Position numbers and translations under genes: made by a program. From NCBI GenBank assembly GCA_023853785.1, contig JAJIRX010000325.1, forward strand, positions 35,324-99,323: a DNA stretch of 64,000 bases, read 5' to 3'. The notes beneath the pieces are model-generated. The model searched no databases and had not been told where the DNA came from. It worked only from the letters and a program-made list of their open reading frames with translations. The stretch is from Psilocybe azurescens (lineage: Eukaryota > Basidiomycota > Agaricomycetes > Agaricales > Agrocybaceae). Below, one piece after another: positions 25,753 through 37,851 of the stretch (position 1 is the first letter of the stretch; each line of letters starts with the position of its first letter).

Positions 25753-26640
25753 ACTATAGTATCGGCGTCGCTGTATAACAATTTATGGAGATCAGATCGC
25801 CAAGAGCTTGTCAATCGAGTTGAGACGGCCGTCAAAGAGTCATAGTTCGATTGGTACTATTCGATCCAGGCACACTTGCAGGGTCCATCCTAACACAGCC
25901 TATCTCCCGTTTCTCACACAGTCGCTCTCCGGCCATCCTCCATATGCACCTCCATAGAGAAATTAATCATTTGTCACACAATATGTTATAGTAGGTGGAA
26001 CTTGAAGCGGATGATGCCAGATATGATATCTAATGATTAATGTAATCTAATTGTGATGGTGCACTGATTGAATCTCAACTAGTCCGGAACTCTTAATAGT
26101 CCGAGATGATAGATAACACACGCTCTGCATTACCTGGTAATTGACGAAAGGCACCAGCTACATGTCCATGGGAATTCCGCCAAGTTCGTGAATGCGGCAG
26201 CGCAACTACAAAGATGTTGCTGAGCGCGGCGTAATGCGTGGGAAATAGCCATTAGCACGCATTGTTAAATAGAACCTGGTGGTAATAATGCCGTTCAAAG
26301 TCTCTTTCTGTACGCTGAGAAAAGTACTCCTATCTGACCTCAAATGTTCACATTCAAATCAGCAATATGTTAAAAGAAACTTCAGACTTCTGTGAATCTA
26401 ACAACTCCAATTTACGTGTTACCACCGAAAGCCAGCTTTTCGCATCTGACCAACGTGGTAGAAAAACCTGCGGAGAATACGATAGTAAGTGATGTATTCC
26501 CTCTACAGATTGTCCATGAATGCTGACCTGCGATGCTTTAGCTGCCATCGATCTTTACGCAGCACAAAATCAACGAGTGTGGAGGGCGCCCAGTGGGATA
26601 AGGGCACTGGGGGTTACTGTCCGCATCAGGTATGTGTTCC
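25753..26640. other. No recognised gene
   Basis: Separates the SNF2 gene from the F-box-type remnant. Nothing recognised. Confidence 0.4.
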
Positions 26641-28137
26641 ACAGGAGATGAGGTGTCTTCAGGGGAAAAAATATAACGGCGGACGCGGCAATTGTGCATC
26701 CTGCTGTGGCTGCACGCAAATGTGGATTTTGGGAAGCAAGGATTCGTCAATCAGAGTGGGGGTGATGGCGTTGGCGATCAGTTTGCAAACGATCTCCCTC
26801 GACCGACGATTGGACTTTGGGACCAGAATGACGCCCGCATAAGCCAGATATTCATACAAAACTGGGTAGATTGGATCAGCGGATGCTTCTTCCGTAGCGA
26901 ATCGATTCTCAGTCTTTGCAGGGAACCGAAATCAACACAATCAAACGTGCTTGTCCCCTTGTACAAAAGACAATTTACGTTGAGTGTGACCTTGATTTCC
27001 TGCAGTTCAGATTTGGCGTTTCCATAGTATAAACAGTCAATCAAGGAGTTCATAGCATTCGCGATGTCTTCATATCTCTTATAGAGCTCCACACTCGTCG
27101 CAGACGTCATAGCGTCACTGGTGGTTTCATTTCTTTGATACAGGCCGATGCGCAATTCGATGGCAAGCTGGCGAAGCAAAACTATAGTTCAAAAAAGGTT
27201 GGTGGATGTCACTAAAGGTGCTATTCAAACATGACACAAGAATCAATAAGAGACAGCAACGTCCAATTATGGACTTACCAGCAACAGTATCTCAAAGAAG
27301 AGCGGACACTTGCATCAGACAGCAGTTGGTTAAGTCGCTGTGGATCATCACGGTACTGAATAGTGATATTGATACCAACGATATGTATTCGTCCATCAGA
27401 AGTGTAGCGTACCTCGTGACTGCCGAGTGTAGGAAGAATACCCAGAAGTTCCAAGTTCCCCCGACGTTGCATTCCTAGCACGCGATCTTGTCAGTAGTGC
27501 TTCCATGTCTAGTTTAATTTCCCCAAATTTTGCATTCTTGAGGTCGATGTATCGAAGGTGAGGACTATATCGAGCCCAGGCGATGATGGGTGGGATATCA
27601 TGAAGAAAACTAAAACCGAGACGGTTTACAGCAAGAGAGCGGCAGAGCGCTTGTAGGCCATTGGCCGTTCTCTGGGAATTCTCTTGGAGAACATATAGCC
27701 GTGTACCCGCAGAATACTGAGGTTGCGGGCTCGTTGACTCAACGTTCTGAGAAGACCATCTAGATTCGTTCGTAGAAGAATAACGTGGTGTACGTCCACG
27801 AAAATATGGAGGCTGCGGACCATGAGCCCTAGATCGGAACTCCGTTCATTGGCTAGGAGGTTGATAAAACTATTGATTCGTCTTGATGTTTTCTGCTTCT
27901 GTGCGTGTTTTACTCCGCACAGTCATCTTTGTAACTCATGTTTTGGCTCGCAAGCGACCAGAAGGGTTATAAACAGAGGCGCTTGCGAGTGGCGAATGAG
28001 AAATACTTTAAGGTCAAGGTGTAGGTAACGACAGTCTGGAATATCTCGTCCTCGAAAATGGTACCACTGCCTGGTGCTAATTGCTCCACGAATGCCTCTA
28101 CGAGCTCGAGTGGGAAGTTAATATTTGAGATCGTCAT
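26640..28137 (-). pseudogene. F-box-type protein gene, broken
   Basis: The - strand start at 28137 gives INFPLELVEAFVEQL...TLTLKYFSFATRKRL, which resembles an F-box (LPxEL...I...L...LK..S.V) but meets a stop at once. Further blocks in other frames are RSLHIFVDVHHVILL, RARNLSILRVHGYMF, FSFLHDIPPIIAWARYSPHLRYIDL and LQEIKVTLNV, typical of basidiomycete F-box/leucine-rich proteins that act as substrate adaptors of SCF ubiquitin ligases. A frame slip near 27,680 separates IPRE from NGLQALCRS. The order and strand are consistent, but several stops and shifts argue for a pseudogene. Confidence 0.5.
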
Positions 28138-29825
28138 GATCAGGGAGAGTCAGAAGTCGGCCGGAATGGTGGTGGGATAGACATCGGGAGGGAACAACGA
28201 CAGTACGAGAAATATCCCAATACAGTTGCATGCCCATGCATCGTGAGGCGGTGTCAAGCCAATCGATCATTCTAAATGTAAATCTGCATGATATATATCT
28301 GTCAGGCCTTGTAGGGGAGAAGAAAAGGATGCACATGATAGAGCATCCTTCCTAGAAGTATCAGCCGAAAAGCGAGCATTTAGAATTAATACTGTGCCAG
28401 TTTCCACCATTAAAATTTCCATCCCTTGTCGTACCACGAGGCACGAAGTTCAATTTTTTCCCATCAGGCTCTGGTATTTTTGGAATATCAAACCTCCAAC
28501 CTACATGGGGATACACTCTTCAACCAGGGATTATGGCTTCATGATTTACAATTCCACCATCTTCTCAGACGAGGCGATGAATGTTAACGTCTTTGAATGT
28601 CCATATTTAATTCCTACCTAATCAGCCAGGAAGATCTTCTCAACCAGCCTCTTCGGGTGTACAATCAACAACAGGGTCCCGTGGATACTGCTTTCGCAGC
28701 TAATACTAAAATTTCATTACCATCTTTCTCAGCATCCACATACTCGCCTTTCACATGCGCCGAGTCCTCTTCATCGACGCCTTCGGCATTGCAGACCAGT
28801 TTTATATGCCCACACTCGAGTTTCTAAGTAGAGGCGTAACCGCGGCCACACAGCCCGTTCCAACGGAATCTAGAAGCTCCACCTTTTCTCGGGAGAATGT
28901 ACTTACTGGCAGCAATGAATAGTATCGACCCTGGTACATTGACGGCATCTCGTGCAACATTAAATGTTCGTTCGTTCGTATTTATTTTATTTCCTCCTTG
29001 GGGTTACTGATTCTTTTGGATCAATTTTATGGGAACATTTACATCCCTTGGATCTGCTTTACGTTGCTCAATGACTTCCTCCCTATCCATACTTCTAACA
29101 TTTCTTACTGCAATCGCACCTACATCTACGTCCAGCATCGCTTTTCAATCACTTTCCTCATTCCTGCAAGTCCGACTATTTTACTGATATCAATTGCTTC
29201 CGACGCTCTTGGACCTACTTACTCGATACATTCAACCATATATGTAGCCATATCACATAATATCTGTTATCGACATCCTCTACGCCTCTTCTATATATAA
29301 CAGCATACTTTCCTTTGTAAACACGTTCGATTTCATATCGTTGCTTTAAAGTTAGGCGGACCTGAGGCAGAAGTGAAATGTACTAAGCCATCAGAAGAGC
29401 CTGATATCCATTAATGTAACAACATATCGCATCAGGTGTAGATATACCAGCTATTCCTTAAGGGCTAAAATACTTTCGTTTGGGAAGATGGTCTGGTGTA
29501 GCGCTTTCCTATCCAGCCCAGGTGGATTCTCTGGACCGGGTAGTTTCATTTGTATTTATCGTGTTAAAGTATCATGACTCGAGGCAGCTGACAGCAGTAG
29601 GGATCGGTGATAACTGTTCAACGTTCAACTCCAAGATAATCGCCACAAATAGATACCGACGCTGCCGAAACGTGAGTTCATATTTGGCATACCCATTAAA
29701 GAATAACATCAGTGAATAGGAGACAAACAACACAGACCGAGAAATCTCATTCTATTCTTCTGACTCGCTTCAGACTTAAGCTTAGATTTTCGCTACGCTG
29801 CCCGACACTGCTGCCCACTGACCAA
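28138..29825. other. No confidently identified gene
   Basis: Short frames on both strands around 28,400-28,830 (for instance EDSAHVKGEYVDAEKD on -) look weakly coding but are too broken to assign. Confidence 0.35.
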
Positions 29826-30855
29826 TTAACCCGCCGCCCTCATCTCCAACAATGGGTTCTCACTCGACTCGATCCCTCCACGCGCGGAATCGGATATGAC
29901 GTACTTCTGCTCCTTCTTGCTCTCCTCCCCATCAGCCCTTCGACTCGCACCACGCCCCACGCTCCTCGGGCCAGTCCACGGTCGCATCGTCCGTGATGTC
30001 TCCCCTCCTCGGCGACTTGAGCTAGGAGCTTAAAGCTGAATGCCCCACCGCCGCTGCTGGACAGACGCGCGGCGAGCTCGTCGTGGAGGTAATTATCGCC
30101 CTTCGCTTTGGTCTCTTCTAAAGAGAGCATATCGACATCGTCCTGTGGCACGATGCGATATTGGACATATGTCACCTTCCCATCTGGCCCGATCAACTTG
30201 ACAGCGGTCACCCGAAATACGCCTCCCGCGCGAAGCTGGACGGCGCAGGCTTCGGCACCTGGACGAACGCCTGCGCGACCGGATACCCACCGAGAACTGT
30301 TCCACTGGGCTCGGTCTTCCCACTCCTCCCCCAGCTTGCGTTGCCTCGATGGCCTTCAAGAACTCGAGAAACTCTCCGCCTGCGCGTGTCGGGAAGAACG
30401 GCATCGAGTGCGCGATGATGTCCGTGTGCGCGCGGCGGCCTTTCGAATCGAACCCAAGGTTGAAGTGCACGGCGATCCCGTGTGAGTCGGCATTGGCGTA
30501 GTTGCCAGGGATGGTGGGGCTGCCTGTCGAGTTAGAGAAGCAGACGATGATGGGTGTAGGGGGGAGTGGAGGAGCGGAAATGGGGTTCGGTGGAGAGGGT
30601 AGATGCGGCGCTGGATGGGGTGAATGTGCCCGTCAGGAGGACGCATTTCGCATGAGCTGCAGAGGGGCTCATCGGTGAGTTGATGGAACGACGATAGCGA
30701 TTCAGCTCACCTGGGCGCATCCCCGCGTGTTTCCCGAACGCCGTCTGCAGCTGGTCCACCGGCCCGCGACTGGTCTGCATGATATGTTTATCTGTCGGGG
30801 ACGGCACGGTATGAAACTCGGAATCGGTACGGATTGAGTACGTCTGCATGCCCAT
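29826..30855 (-). pseudogene. Catalase-family (heme peroxidase-related) protein, multiply frameshifted
   Basis: Starting near 30,855, the pieces read LQTAFGKHAG, then after a short intron AHAKCVLLTGTFTPSSAAST, STGSPTIPGNYANADSHGIA, VHFNLGFDSKGRRAHTDIIA, SPVEQF, VTAVKLIGPDGKVTYVQYRI, GDNYLHDELAARL and AFSFKLLAQVAEEG. This order matches the short catalase-related proteins that bind heme and act on peroxides. The C-terminus reaches a stop near 29,826. Frame changes occur near 30,565, 30,285, 30,205, 30,000 and 29,950. That is more damage than in neighbouring genes, so loss of function is likely unless the consensus is poor here. It diverges from the CHAT fragment on +, with overlapping starts. 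Confidence 0.7.
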
Positions 30856-31701
30856 ACTCCGTAACCTCCTCGAGGTGGACTGCTGGCGTATTCAGCTTCC
30901 TTCCCACTCATGCAGCTGGCCTCTATAATTATGATTACAGCTCATTGGAATGCTCATCTGATTACATGGTGTCCTCGTATACCCCGACCATTGGCTTACT
31001 CCTCCCGTCCATAAAAGGCGAACTTGTACCTGGCCCGCAGCAGCCATTCCCAATGATGTTGTTGTAGACGTCCAACTACCGTCCGCCAGCATCGAACTAG
31101 AGAAAATCAAAGCACGGGTACCAAAAGACCATCTTGTAGAACTTGGATCTAGGGACGCTTCAAGTGCAAATGTCGAGGCAGTCTTCTCTAATCTCCGAAC
31201 CGCTTCCATCGCCCACTTTGCATGTCATGGTGTTCAGGACCACTCGAATCCTCTGGATATCTCATTGCTTGTTAACGATGGAAAGTTATCGATCGCAAAA
31301 TTATGCAGCAGTCGGTTCCTAGTGGATCGCTTGCCTTCTTGTGCGCATGTGAGACGGCTATGGGAGATGTGAGCACTCCGGATGAAGCCATGAGTGTTGG
31401 GGCTTGCTTGCTTTTCTCTGGATATCGGAGTGTCGTCGCGACCATGTGGTGAGTCTTCGTTTGAATGTGTCAGAAAACGCCGAGGTCTAATCAGACGTGT
31501 GGAATAGGGAAATAGCGGATGCAGATGGGCCTACCGTGGCCGACGCATTTTACGAAGAGCTTTTCGAAGGCGGTGATAGAAAACCTGTCTTTCAGCCCGA
31601 CATGAGTAAGTCTGCTTTAGCACTTCACATGGCTACTCGGAAGTTGCGTCTGAGTCGTGGGATACAACCGATGGGTCCCGTTCATTCATATGGGACAGTG
31701 A
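30835..31701 (+). pseudogene. CHAT-domain protein, C-terminal part only
   Basis: Blocks in order: FSFLPTHAAG, SDYMVSSYTPTIG, ELEKIKARVPKDHLVELG, TASIAHFACHGVQDHSNPLD, GSLAFLCACETAMGD, VGACLLFSGYRSVVATMW, an intron (about 31,447-31,507), EIADADGPTVADAFYEELFE and WVPFIHMGQ. The His of HFACHG and the Cys of CACETA correspond to the protease-like dyad of CHAT (caspase HetF-associated with TPRs) domains. The upstream TPR part normally present is absent, and the domain begins where the catalase-family gene starts. Frames slip near 31,305 (A run) and near 31,665. Likely a truncated copy of a multicopy mushroom family. Confidence 0.75.
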
Positions 31702-31894
31702 ATTACTGATTTGTTTTATTACTAATTACCTGAGAATAAGGTGGTTTTAGTTAATAGATGCTGCAATTATCGAGAGTTTGTTATTCTATAATCGTTGTAC
31801 ACGAGACCTCACAAGAATACAATCAAATGTATAGCCATCCATGGTAACGAGATTTGTACAATCCAGTTGTTCTACCGTTCTCCAAGAGAATATT

Positions 31895-33290
31895 CTACGT
31901 GATAACCTCGCTATGTCTTCTACATGGAACGCTTGCGCTGGATAGCCCTATGCCAGTGCTCCCCATGATGTCGAAAGAGAAAAACATTAAACCGGATAGC
32001 TCCTCCTTCTGCAGGTCTGACGTCAGTTGCATCCTGCTATTTAATATCACCATCACGCTGTTGGCGTATAGCTTTGAGATCGCCGTGTTTGTGACATGAT
32101 AGTAGGAGTATCGTCGTTGTTGTGGAATGTAGCCGAGTACAATGTTGATAATGAGAACCAGAGCTGATAAGAAATTTCAGAAATGTGATGGAACTTGAGA
32201 ATAGTCGAAAGAAGCTATGAGTATACCTGTGATTGAGCCAGTTTCAATTGTCAATCGCACAATATTTCGAATGACCTTCCGAGTTTGTCTCGTTCCCGGA
32301 TTGGCGCTCGTTAGCTATATTCAACCGGTAGAGAAGTCGCGATGAAGATATGTCAGATACTGTGAAAGTTAGCGAATAGGACACACAATGATAGTCATGT
32401 AGACGGCTATCATAACATCACAAAGGACACCAAATACATTGAACATCTGTTAAAAGGTGGATAAAGCTATGAGATTTATCTGGGAATTGGCGAGCAATGC
32501 TCAACGAACCAGAAAAGGCAGTCTTTCCTCTATTTGAACAGCCAATAACGACCTAGTATGGCAAAAGCCTAACGCCAAGCAGGATGTTCATGATAAATTG
32601 GACTACAGAAAGCTGACTCAAGTTGTCAGACATAAAGCTGCCGCTCAAGAAGATGCAGAATTATGGTTTACCATAATTATGACGATTGCACCCGCTCTTG
32701 CATGCGTGCCATACTTTCTGAGGATAATGATACGACGCGCGTAGAATAATTGTACAACGCAAGTGACTGCAATTGAAATGTTTAAGGTAGCGTCCAGGTT
32801 TTGAAATTGAGACACAGCCATCTGTGGTAAGAAGGGATACATTTAAGATGTCGGCGGTTGACATACCGACTCCGCCCAGGACGGGAAAAAGTAAACCATA
32901 GGTCGCGAACCCGATCCACCGATTGCGCGTCCATGTAACTGTACACAAGGCTCAAAAATAGATACTTGGAACCCATGATAGTCTGTACTGTCTCCAAGAT
33001 GAATATTCCATAGACAACGGCTTTATTGTAAAATGGGTCCTTGGTAAACGCGAGATAATAGAAGTCTGATTTTTTAACAACGTGTGCAATAATTACGGGA
33101 CTGTGTATAATCAGGAGAAATAAATCACTCACACACTTGAACAGTCAAAACTCCCAGAGCACCAGAGTTTAGAAGAATGGCGATGAGCTAGAAAGTGCCT
33201 TCAGAAAAACAAGCAAAAGTTCGATTTAACCGCATACTGACGATACTCCCCCCTACTGCTCGTAGATTCTCATCAAAAACAGCATAATAA
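31895..33290 (-). CDS. DUF6533/DUF6534-type membrane protein
   Basis: On -, blocks read LIAILLNSGALGVLTVQ, YYLAFTKDPFYNKAVVYGIF followed by ILETVQTIM, then VVQLFYARRIIILRKYG, ALVLIINIVLGYIP, YYHVTNTAISKLYANSVMVI and a polar C-terminus ending at 31895. This order (YYxxFxxD...ETVQT...FYxxRIxxLS...SKLYxNS) is the pattern of multi-pass membrane proteins abundant in mushrooms. Several short introns are needed. Function unknown; presumably plasma or endomembrane. The first exon (about 33,245-33,290) is uncertain, and I did not resolve the start codon. Confidence 0.6.
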
Positions 33291-33817
33291 GCGCTCGATA
33301 TAACTTACTGACCTTGCGTGAATCAATTGAATATTTTGCGAATCGGTACTCATGAAGGATTGCAAATTAGCTTGGGATCTCAATCTTTTTGACATGACAC
33401 TTTATATGGAGTACGTCGACAATGTCTAGAGTCATAATCCGTAGAGGTGCTGCAATAGTTCGGACACCTGGAATATACCTACCTAGCGTAACTGTCAAAC
33501 GATGACACTTTCAATTACTTACAGAGCATGACCTGATGGCAAGTGGACCCCGAGCCGTTATCAACTCTGTGCCGTCGATATCAGCCGGGGTTTTATATTC
33601 CGATTTAGTCCCCAATTGCGTCGGGAGCAACTACGGCAAAATCTATGGGCAACCCGCCGATCAGAGCCGGCTAATGATTGGCGTTGCTTGTCACCAGGCT
33701 CCCATTGCCGCACGTGGAACCATTGCATCGAACTTGAGCTTGAACGACAACGAGCCCAACTAGAACTGTTTCTACCCATACTTCCTCAAGTTCTCTAGGC
33801 CTCACAACACATCGAGG
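33291..33817. other. No recognised gene
   Basis: Lies between divergently transcribed genes, so probably holds both promoters. No clear motif noted. Confidence 0.4.
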
Positions 33818-34925
33818 ATGGCCCACGTCCTTCGCTCCTACAAGTATGTGTCCCAGCACGAACACCTCTACGCGTATTCCTAAACCCGGAAGCACCCGAC
33901 CTTGTGCTCACGCCCGTTCTGTTCTGTTTTTGCCTGCCCCCGCGTCTCCCAGCGCCGCCCTCGTCCGCAGGCCTATGCTCACACAATGTCTCACCGCCGG
34001 CGTGCTCTTCTGTGCGGGAGATTTGATTGCTCAGCAGGCTGTGGAAGGGAAGGGGCGGAACCATGATGTATGTATGGTCTCTTGTCTTGATGAAATGAGA
34101 GAATTTCCTTTTGTTTTGATGTGTTCTTTTTGAGTGGGATTTTTGACAATATATTGATGCTAATGATGGCAGTGGATGCGCAGCGGACGACTAACGTTCT
34201 ACAGAGGTGCAATCTTTGGACCGGCCATGACGAAGTGGTATCAGCTGTTGAATCAGATGAAGTTCCCCAGTCCGACTAAAGCTCTTCTGTGTCGAGTACG
34301 TTGCACTTGAACACCCGGTATTGTGCTCATTGTGATGTTCATATTTAACTCGTTAGATGTGGCTTGATCAAGCCCTTCTCGCTCCAGGTGCGTTTCCCTC
34401 CCCGTTTTAGCCGACGTCTCCGCTGGTTTTAACAGCACATTCCGTTCTCCTCAGTGGCCATCGCATTCTTCTACGGGTCCATGGCTCTGCTAGAAGGGAA
34501 ACCTGAAGAGGCCATGCCCAGGATCCAAGCCGTACGCCACTCCTCCCTCTCCACAATCATCATTCTCGTATTCTGAAATATACGTTTGATTTTGCGATTT
34601 GAAAGGCGTTCGTCCCCACTCTGATCCGCAGTTGGGAGTACACATCCCTACGCAGATCATCAACTTCTCGCTGGTGCCGCCGCATCTGAGATTGGTCTTC
34701 GTCAGCGTCGTCAGTCTTTTCTGGAGTACGTTTTTTTTACCTATCCACATTCCATCATTTATATGTCCGGACTCCCGATTTATGTTTCATTTTTATGTTT
34801 TGCTTTCTTTAGATACATACCTGAGCACTGCGAATGCGTCCGCTGAAGCAAACAGCGATTACGGGCACGGGCATCGAGAAGGTCGAGGTCGCGGAGTTCT
34901 GATCCCCGGTTACTTATATATGTAG
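33818..34925 (+). CDS. Mpv17/PMP22 (Sym1)-family membrane protein
   Basis: Start ATG 33818 (MAHVLRSYN), intron to a cag acceptor near 33,947, then ALVRRPMLTQCLTAGVLFCA and GDLIAQQAVEGKG. Further short introns join RLTFYRGAIFGPAMTKWYQL, LNQMKFPSPTKAL, MWLDQALLAP, VAIAFFYGSMALLEGKPEEA and AFVPTLIRSW to IPTQIINFSLVPPHLRLVF and SLFWNTYLSTANA. This is the Mpv17 family of four-helix membrane proteins of the inner mitochondrial or peroxisomal membrane (yeast Sym1 is a relative). A single-base loss in a G run near 34,635 breaks the frame between IRSW and IPTQ. Everything else splices in frame. The C-terminal tail is Gly/Arg-rich and ends at TAG 34923-34925. Confidence 0.85.
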
Positions 34926-36039
34926 GTATGTACATGCGTGGGGATGAAGATGTTGTGCGTTGCAAAGTAGAGCAGGATGATGATGATTATGTCATGTTTG
35001 TTTCATGGAGTGAGATTTCCGGGGTGTTGAGGCCTGAGGTGCAAAGGCTGTCGGAGTCGATGCTGGACGAAGGCTATTTTTAGTGCTTTATCGTTTTGCA
35101 CAGTGAGGGGCAGTACCCTGCATTTCGACATTCTCTGAATCACCTTGGTAAGGGTACATTGGTTGATGTTAGGCAATCTTAGGACATGGACGGATCCTCC
35201 ATGTTTGGGCCGTCCTAGTAATCGTTCAGTATTCCTTTGTTGGATGACGGAGCGGATTCGGATGCAGATGACTGTCAGTTTTCAGGAGTGTGGTATACTT
35301 ACTACCCTTATTCTGCTAGGGTTCATATGAGTTGCAGTGATACTACAGTAATCAGAGTCGCCGTTGCCGCTGTGCAGGGCTTGTGCCTTCACATATTGCT
35401 CTGCATCCTCCAGAGCCGCTCATGTACATGGCATCTGGGAGCTTGCGGCGAAATTGAAATGTCGTGATGTCAGCGGACGGTGAGAAGATGCTTTTCATAA
35501 CACTATATGATTGTCGTCGCACTCGTCGTTAAATGTGAATACTTAGGCATGTCAAAGAGTGAGAGAACCTTAGCTGGGGCTATGACAGGTTATGGCGGCG
35601 GCATATCTGCACTGTGCTGTGTGTAGCCCTGCAGAGTGATGATTTCGTATATCCAATTCACAATTTCACATACTGGCAGAACACATTGTGAAGCACTATT
35701 GATGAATGAGATGAAACAATATTAATAACCCATAATCACACCGACCAGTGTGAAATTCTAGCTGGAACATGAACATGAACATGTCGTTGATATCATAATA
35801 GTTATCATATATTGCCAGAGCATCGCTGGTTTTGAATGATTGGATCCCTCCCTCCGCGCTATCCCACCAAAACCCGCGCAGGACTGTGGTACAAGGTCTT
35901 GAAGAGCGTGATCTACATCCCTCCTTCCTGGCCTTCTACGTTCGAACCTCGTCTTCTCTTCTCAATCCCATAGCTCTAGTTCCTACTACTCGGGCGTCTT
36001 CGTTTTCTTATCGTGTTTCTTCGTGGCCTTTAGGTGTGT
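34926..36039. other. No recognised gene
   Basis: Only short frames. Confidence 0.4.
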
Positions 36040-36212
36040 TTGTATGTGTTGGTGGTTTAAGGTCTCTTCCAGATACCCTGATTGCATGTAGCGTTATAAA
36101 TGCGCTAGATGGGTTCCTCCGGGGCATTCCAGTGGACCTAGCTGCCATACGCGTCAACATCGTTAGCCCGGCCGCGGTAAGAACAGTCGCTCTGCAGGTA
36201 TTCAACAACTGA
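36040..36212 (+). pseudogene. Short-chain dehydrogenase fragment
   Basis: The frame contains NALDGFLRGIPVDLAAIRVN followed by IVSPAAVRT, which matches the helix and NxVxPGxVxT segment downstream of the catalytic Tyr/Lys in SDR oxidoreductases. The Rossmann nucleotide-binding part is not found upstream, so this is an isolated scrap. Confidence 0.5.
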
Positions 36213-36749
36213 TTGACTATGCGCAACTTGTAATCAGATTGATACAGAGGTCAGTGTGCTATGTTCTTCATTTTTCTGTAAACATAGATTGATGTGCAAT
36301 CATCAAGCTTTCTGATAAACTCTTTGGGTACCAAAAATAAAACATGGTAAAAATTTTCAAAAAAGGACCTCCTTAAACGAATCCGAAATCCCAACGAGGT
36401 GCGCTTGCTCCGCCTCACATGCCAAAGGAGGCCGCGACCATTCCTGGGAGGGGTAACATCGCGGTCTATAATTCCAAATCAACAAATAGTCCAAATGCAT
36501 GTTGTAGATGAGGCATAGATACTATTGGAGGAGGGGTGAGTGACATTGATAGTGAAGAAGATGAGCATGAATAAGTCGACCAAGACGTTCGAAAAACCCG
36601 ACGTTCAATGACAACGGGATATACGCTCTCGATAGCACACCTTACGCACCCGCGTTATCATTCATCAGAGTTCTTATGTGCTCTCCCGTTCTATTCCGGA
36701 CTGATTTTTTTATCTCTCGGAACAATCTTTAATCGACGTATGCCATAGG

Positions 36750-37740
36750 GTGCGCGCACCTCGTTCCGAGTCCATGGCTCAATGTCAAACGTGTTCTCTC
36801 CCCACTTCTACTTTAAGCTTGTACTACGCTGAATTTGTGAACCTAGCAGATAGGTTTGAACTCTGAATGACTGACCGCAGATACCATATTCGCAGTGTGA
36901 GATAGACTTGCAACAGATCTAAGGGACGACCAGATGATGGTTTAGCTCATCTCATATCCCCGGTGAAAGCCTGGCGTCACCAGGCTCACTGAGAGTTACG
37001 CGGAGAATGACAGGACCACGATATATCGATATATCGACTGACTGGGCTACAGGTGTGTACGGTGCATAATGTGTAATGTGTAAGAGAGAAGTCAGTGTCG
37101 AAGGAATGAGTTGGGGATCGCGGTCACGTGTACGTAAATGTAGAAGATAAGATAATACGGCTGTGGCAAGACTGGGGCGCCAGGCTTACACTCGGCTCAG
37201 GTTGCCGCATACGCCCATCTGACGAATATAAACGCGGGCATATGGTGGTTGTATGATGAGATCAAAAATCATGATGGTGTTTCGAGCATTGTTTTATTGA
37301 ATTCCTCGAGTTCATCTCGGTCTTAATATGCCGATCCCATTGTCTTCTCATGGTCGGCTACATCGGATGCGTAGGAGAATGTCGACGTTAGCAGGTGACA
37401 CCAGAAACTTTGGTCATTTTACGTGTCAGGATACACAACCTCCGCTTTTGTGCCAGCTAGACTGACGAAAATGCGAATGGCGTGGTTTGGTAACATCATG
37501 AAAGATTGTAAAGGCTTAACCATCAAAGTACCGGTGTACACAATGCCAATCACGAAGATGCTACAGGCACAATAGACTCTACATGGATATACCTAGGACA
37601 AGACTAATTTAGATATCGAGTTAGCTGCTTGCTTAATGCAGCATATCCACCGGACAGTTTCGGTGTGGACAACATTGTATGGCCGGTAGGTGAACTGAGG
37701 CGAGGTAGTTCCGGGATGATTCCGGGAAGCATCCATAACG
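36750..37740. repeat. Dispersed repeat R2, copy B
   Basis: Collinear with 7748-8775, interrupted by a ~229 bp insert at 36,963-37,191 that is absent from the other copy. Confidence 0.8.
36963..37191. mobile_element. MITE-like insertion with inverted termini
   Basis: The left end GTGAAAGCCTGGCG (36,963-36,976) is an inverted copy of the right end CGCCAGGCTTACAC (37,178-37,191), 13 of 14 bases matching. Copy A of the surrounding repeat reads straight through this point, so it acts as an empty site. No coding capacity. Target duplication is short or unclear (possibly CG). Confidence 0.65.
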
Positions 37741-37851
37741 ACAGTTTAAGAGAATTGTTACAATAAGGAGCATAAGATATGAATATTATAATCAAATGAG
37801 TTATATAAGGTGTTCAATGTATGAAGATCCCCAACTATAAAGCATCTCCCA

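Noticed and set aside
34860..34905. EGRGRG stretch in the Mpv17-type C-terminus resembling repeat R1
   Set aside because: Similarity is limited to a short GGTCGAGGTCG run, which simple sequence can explain.
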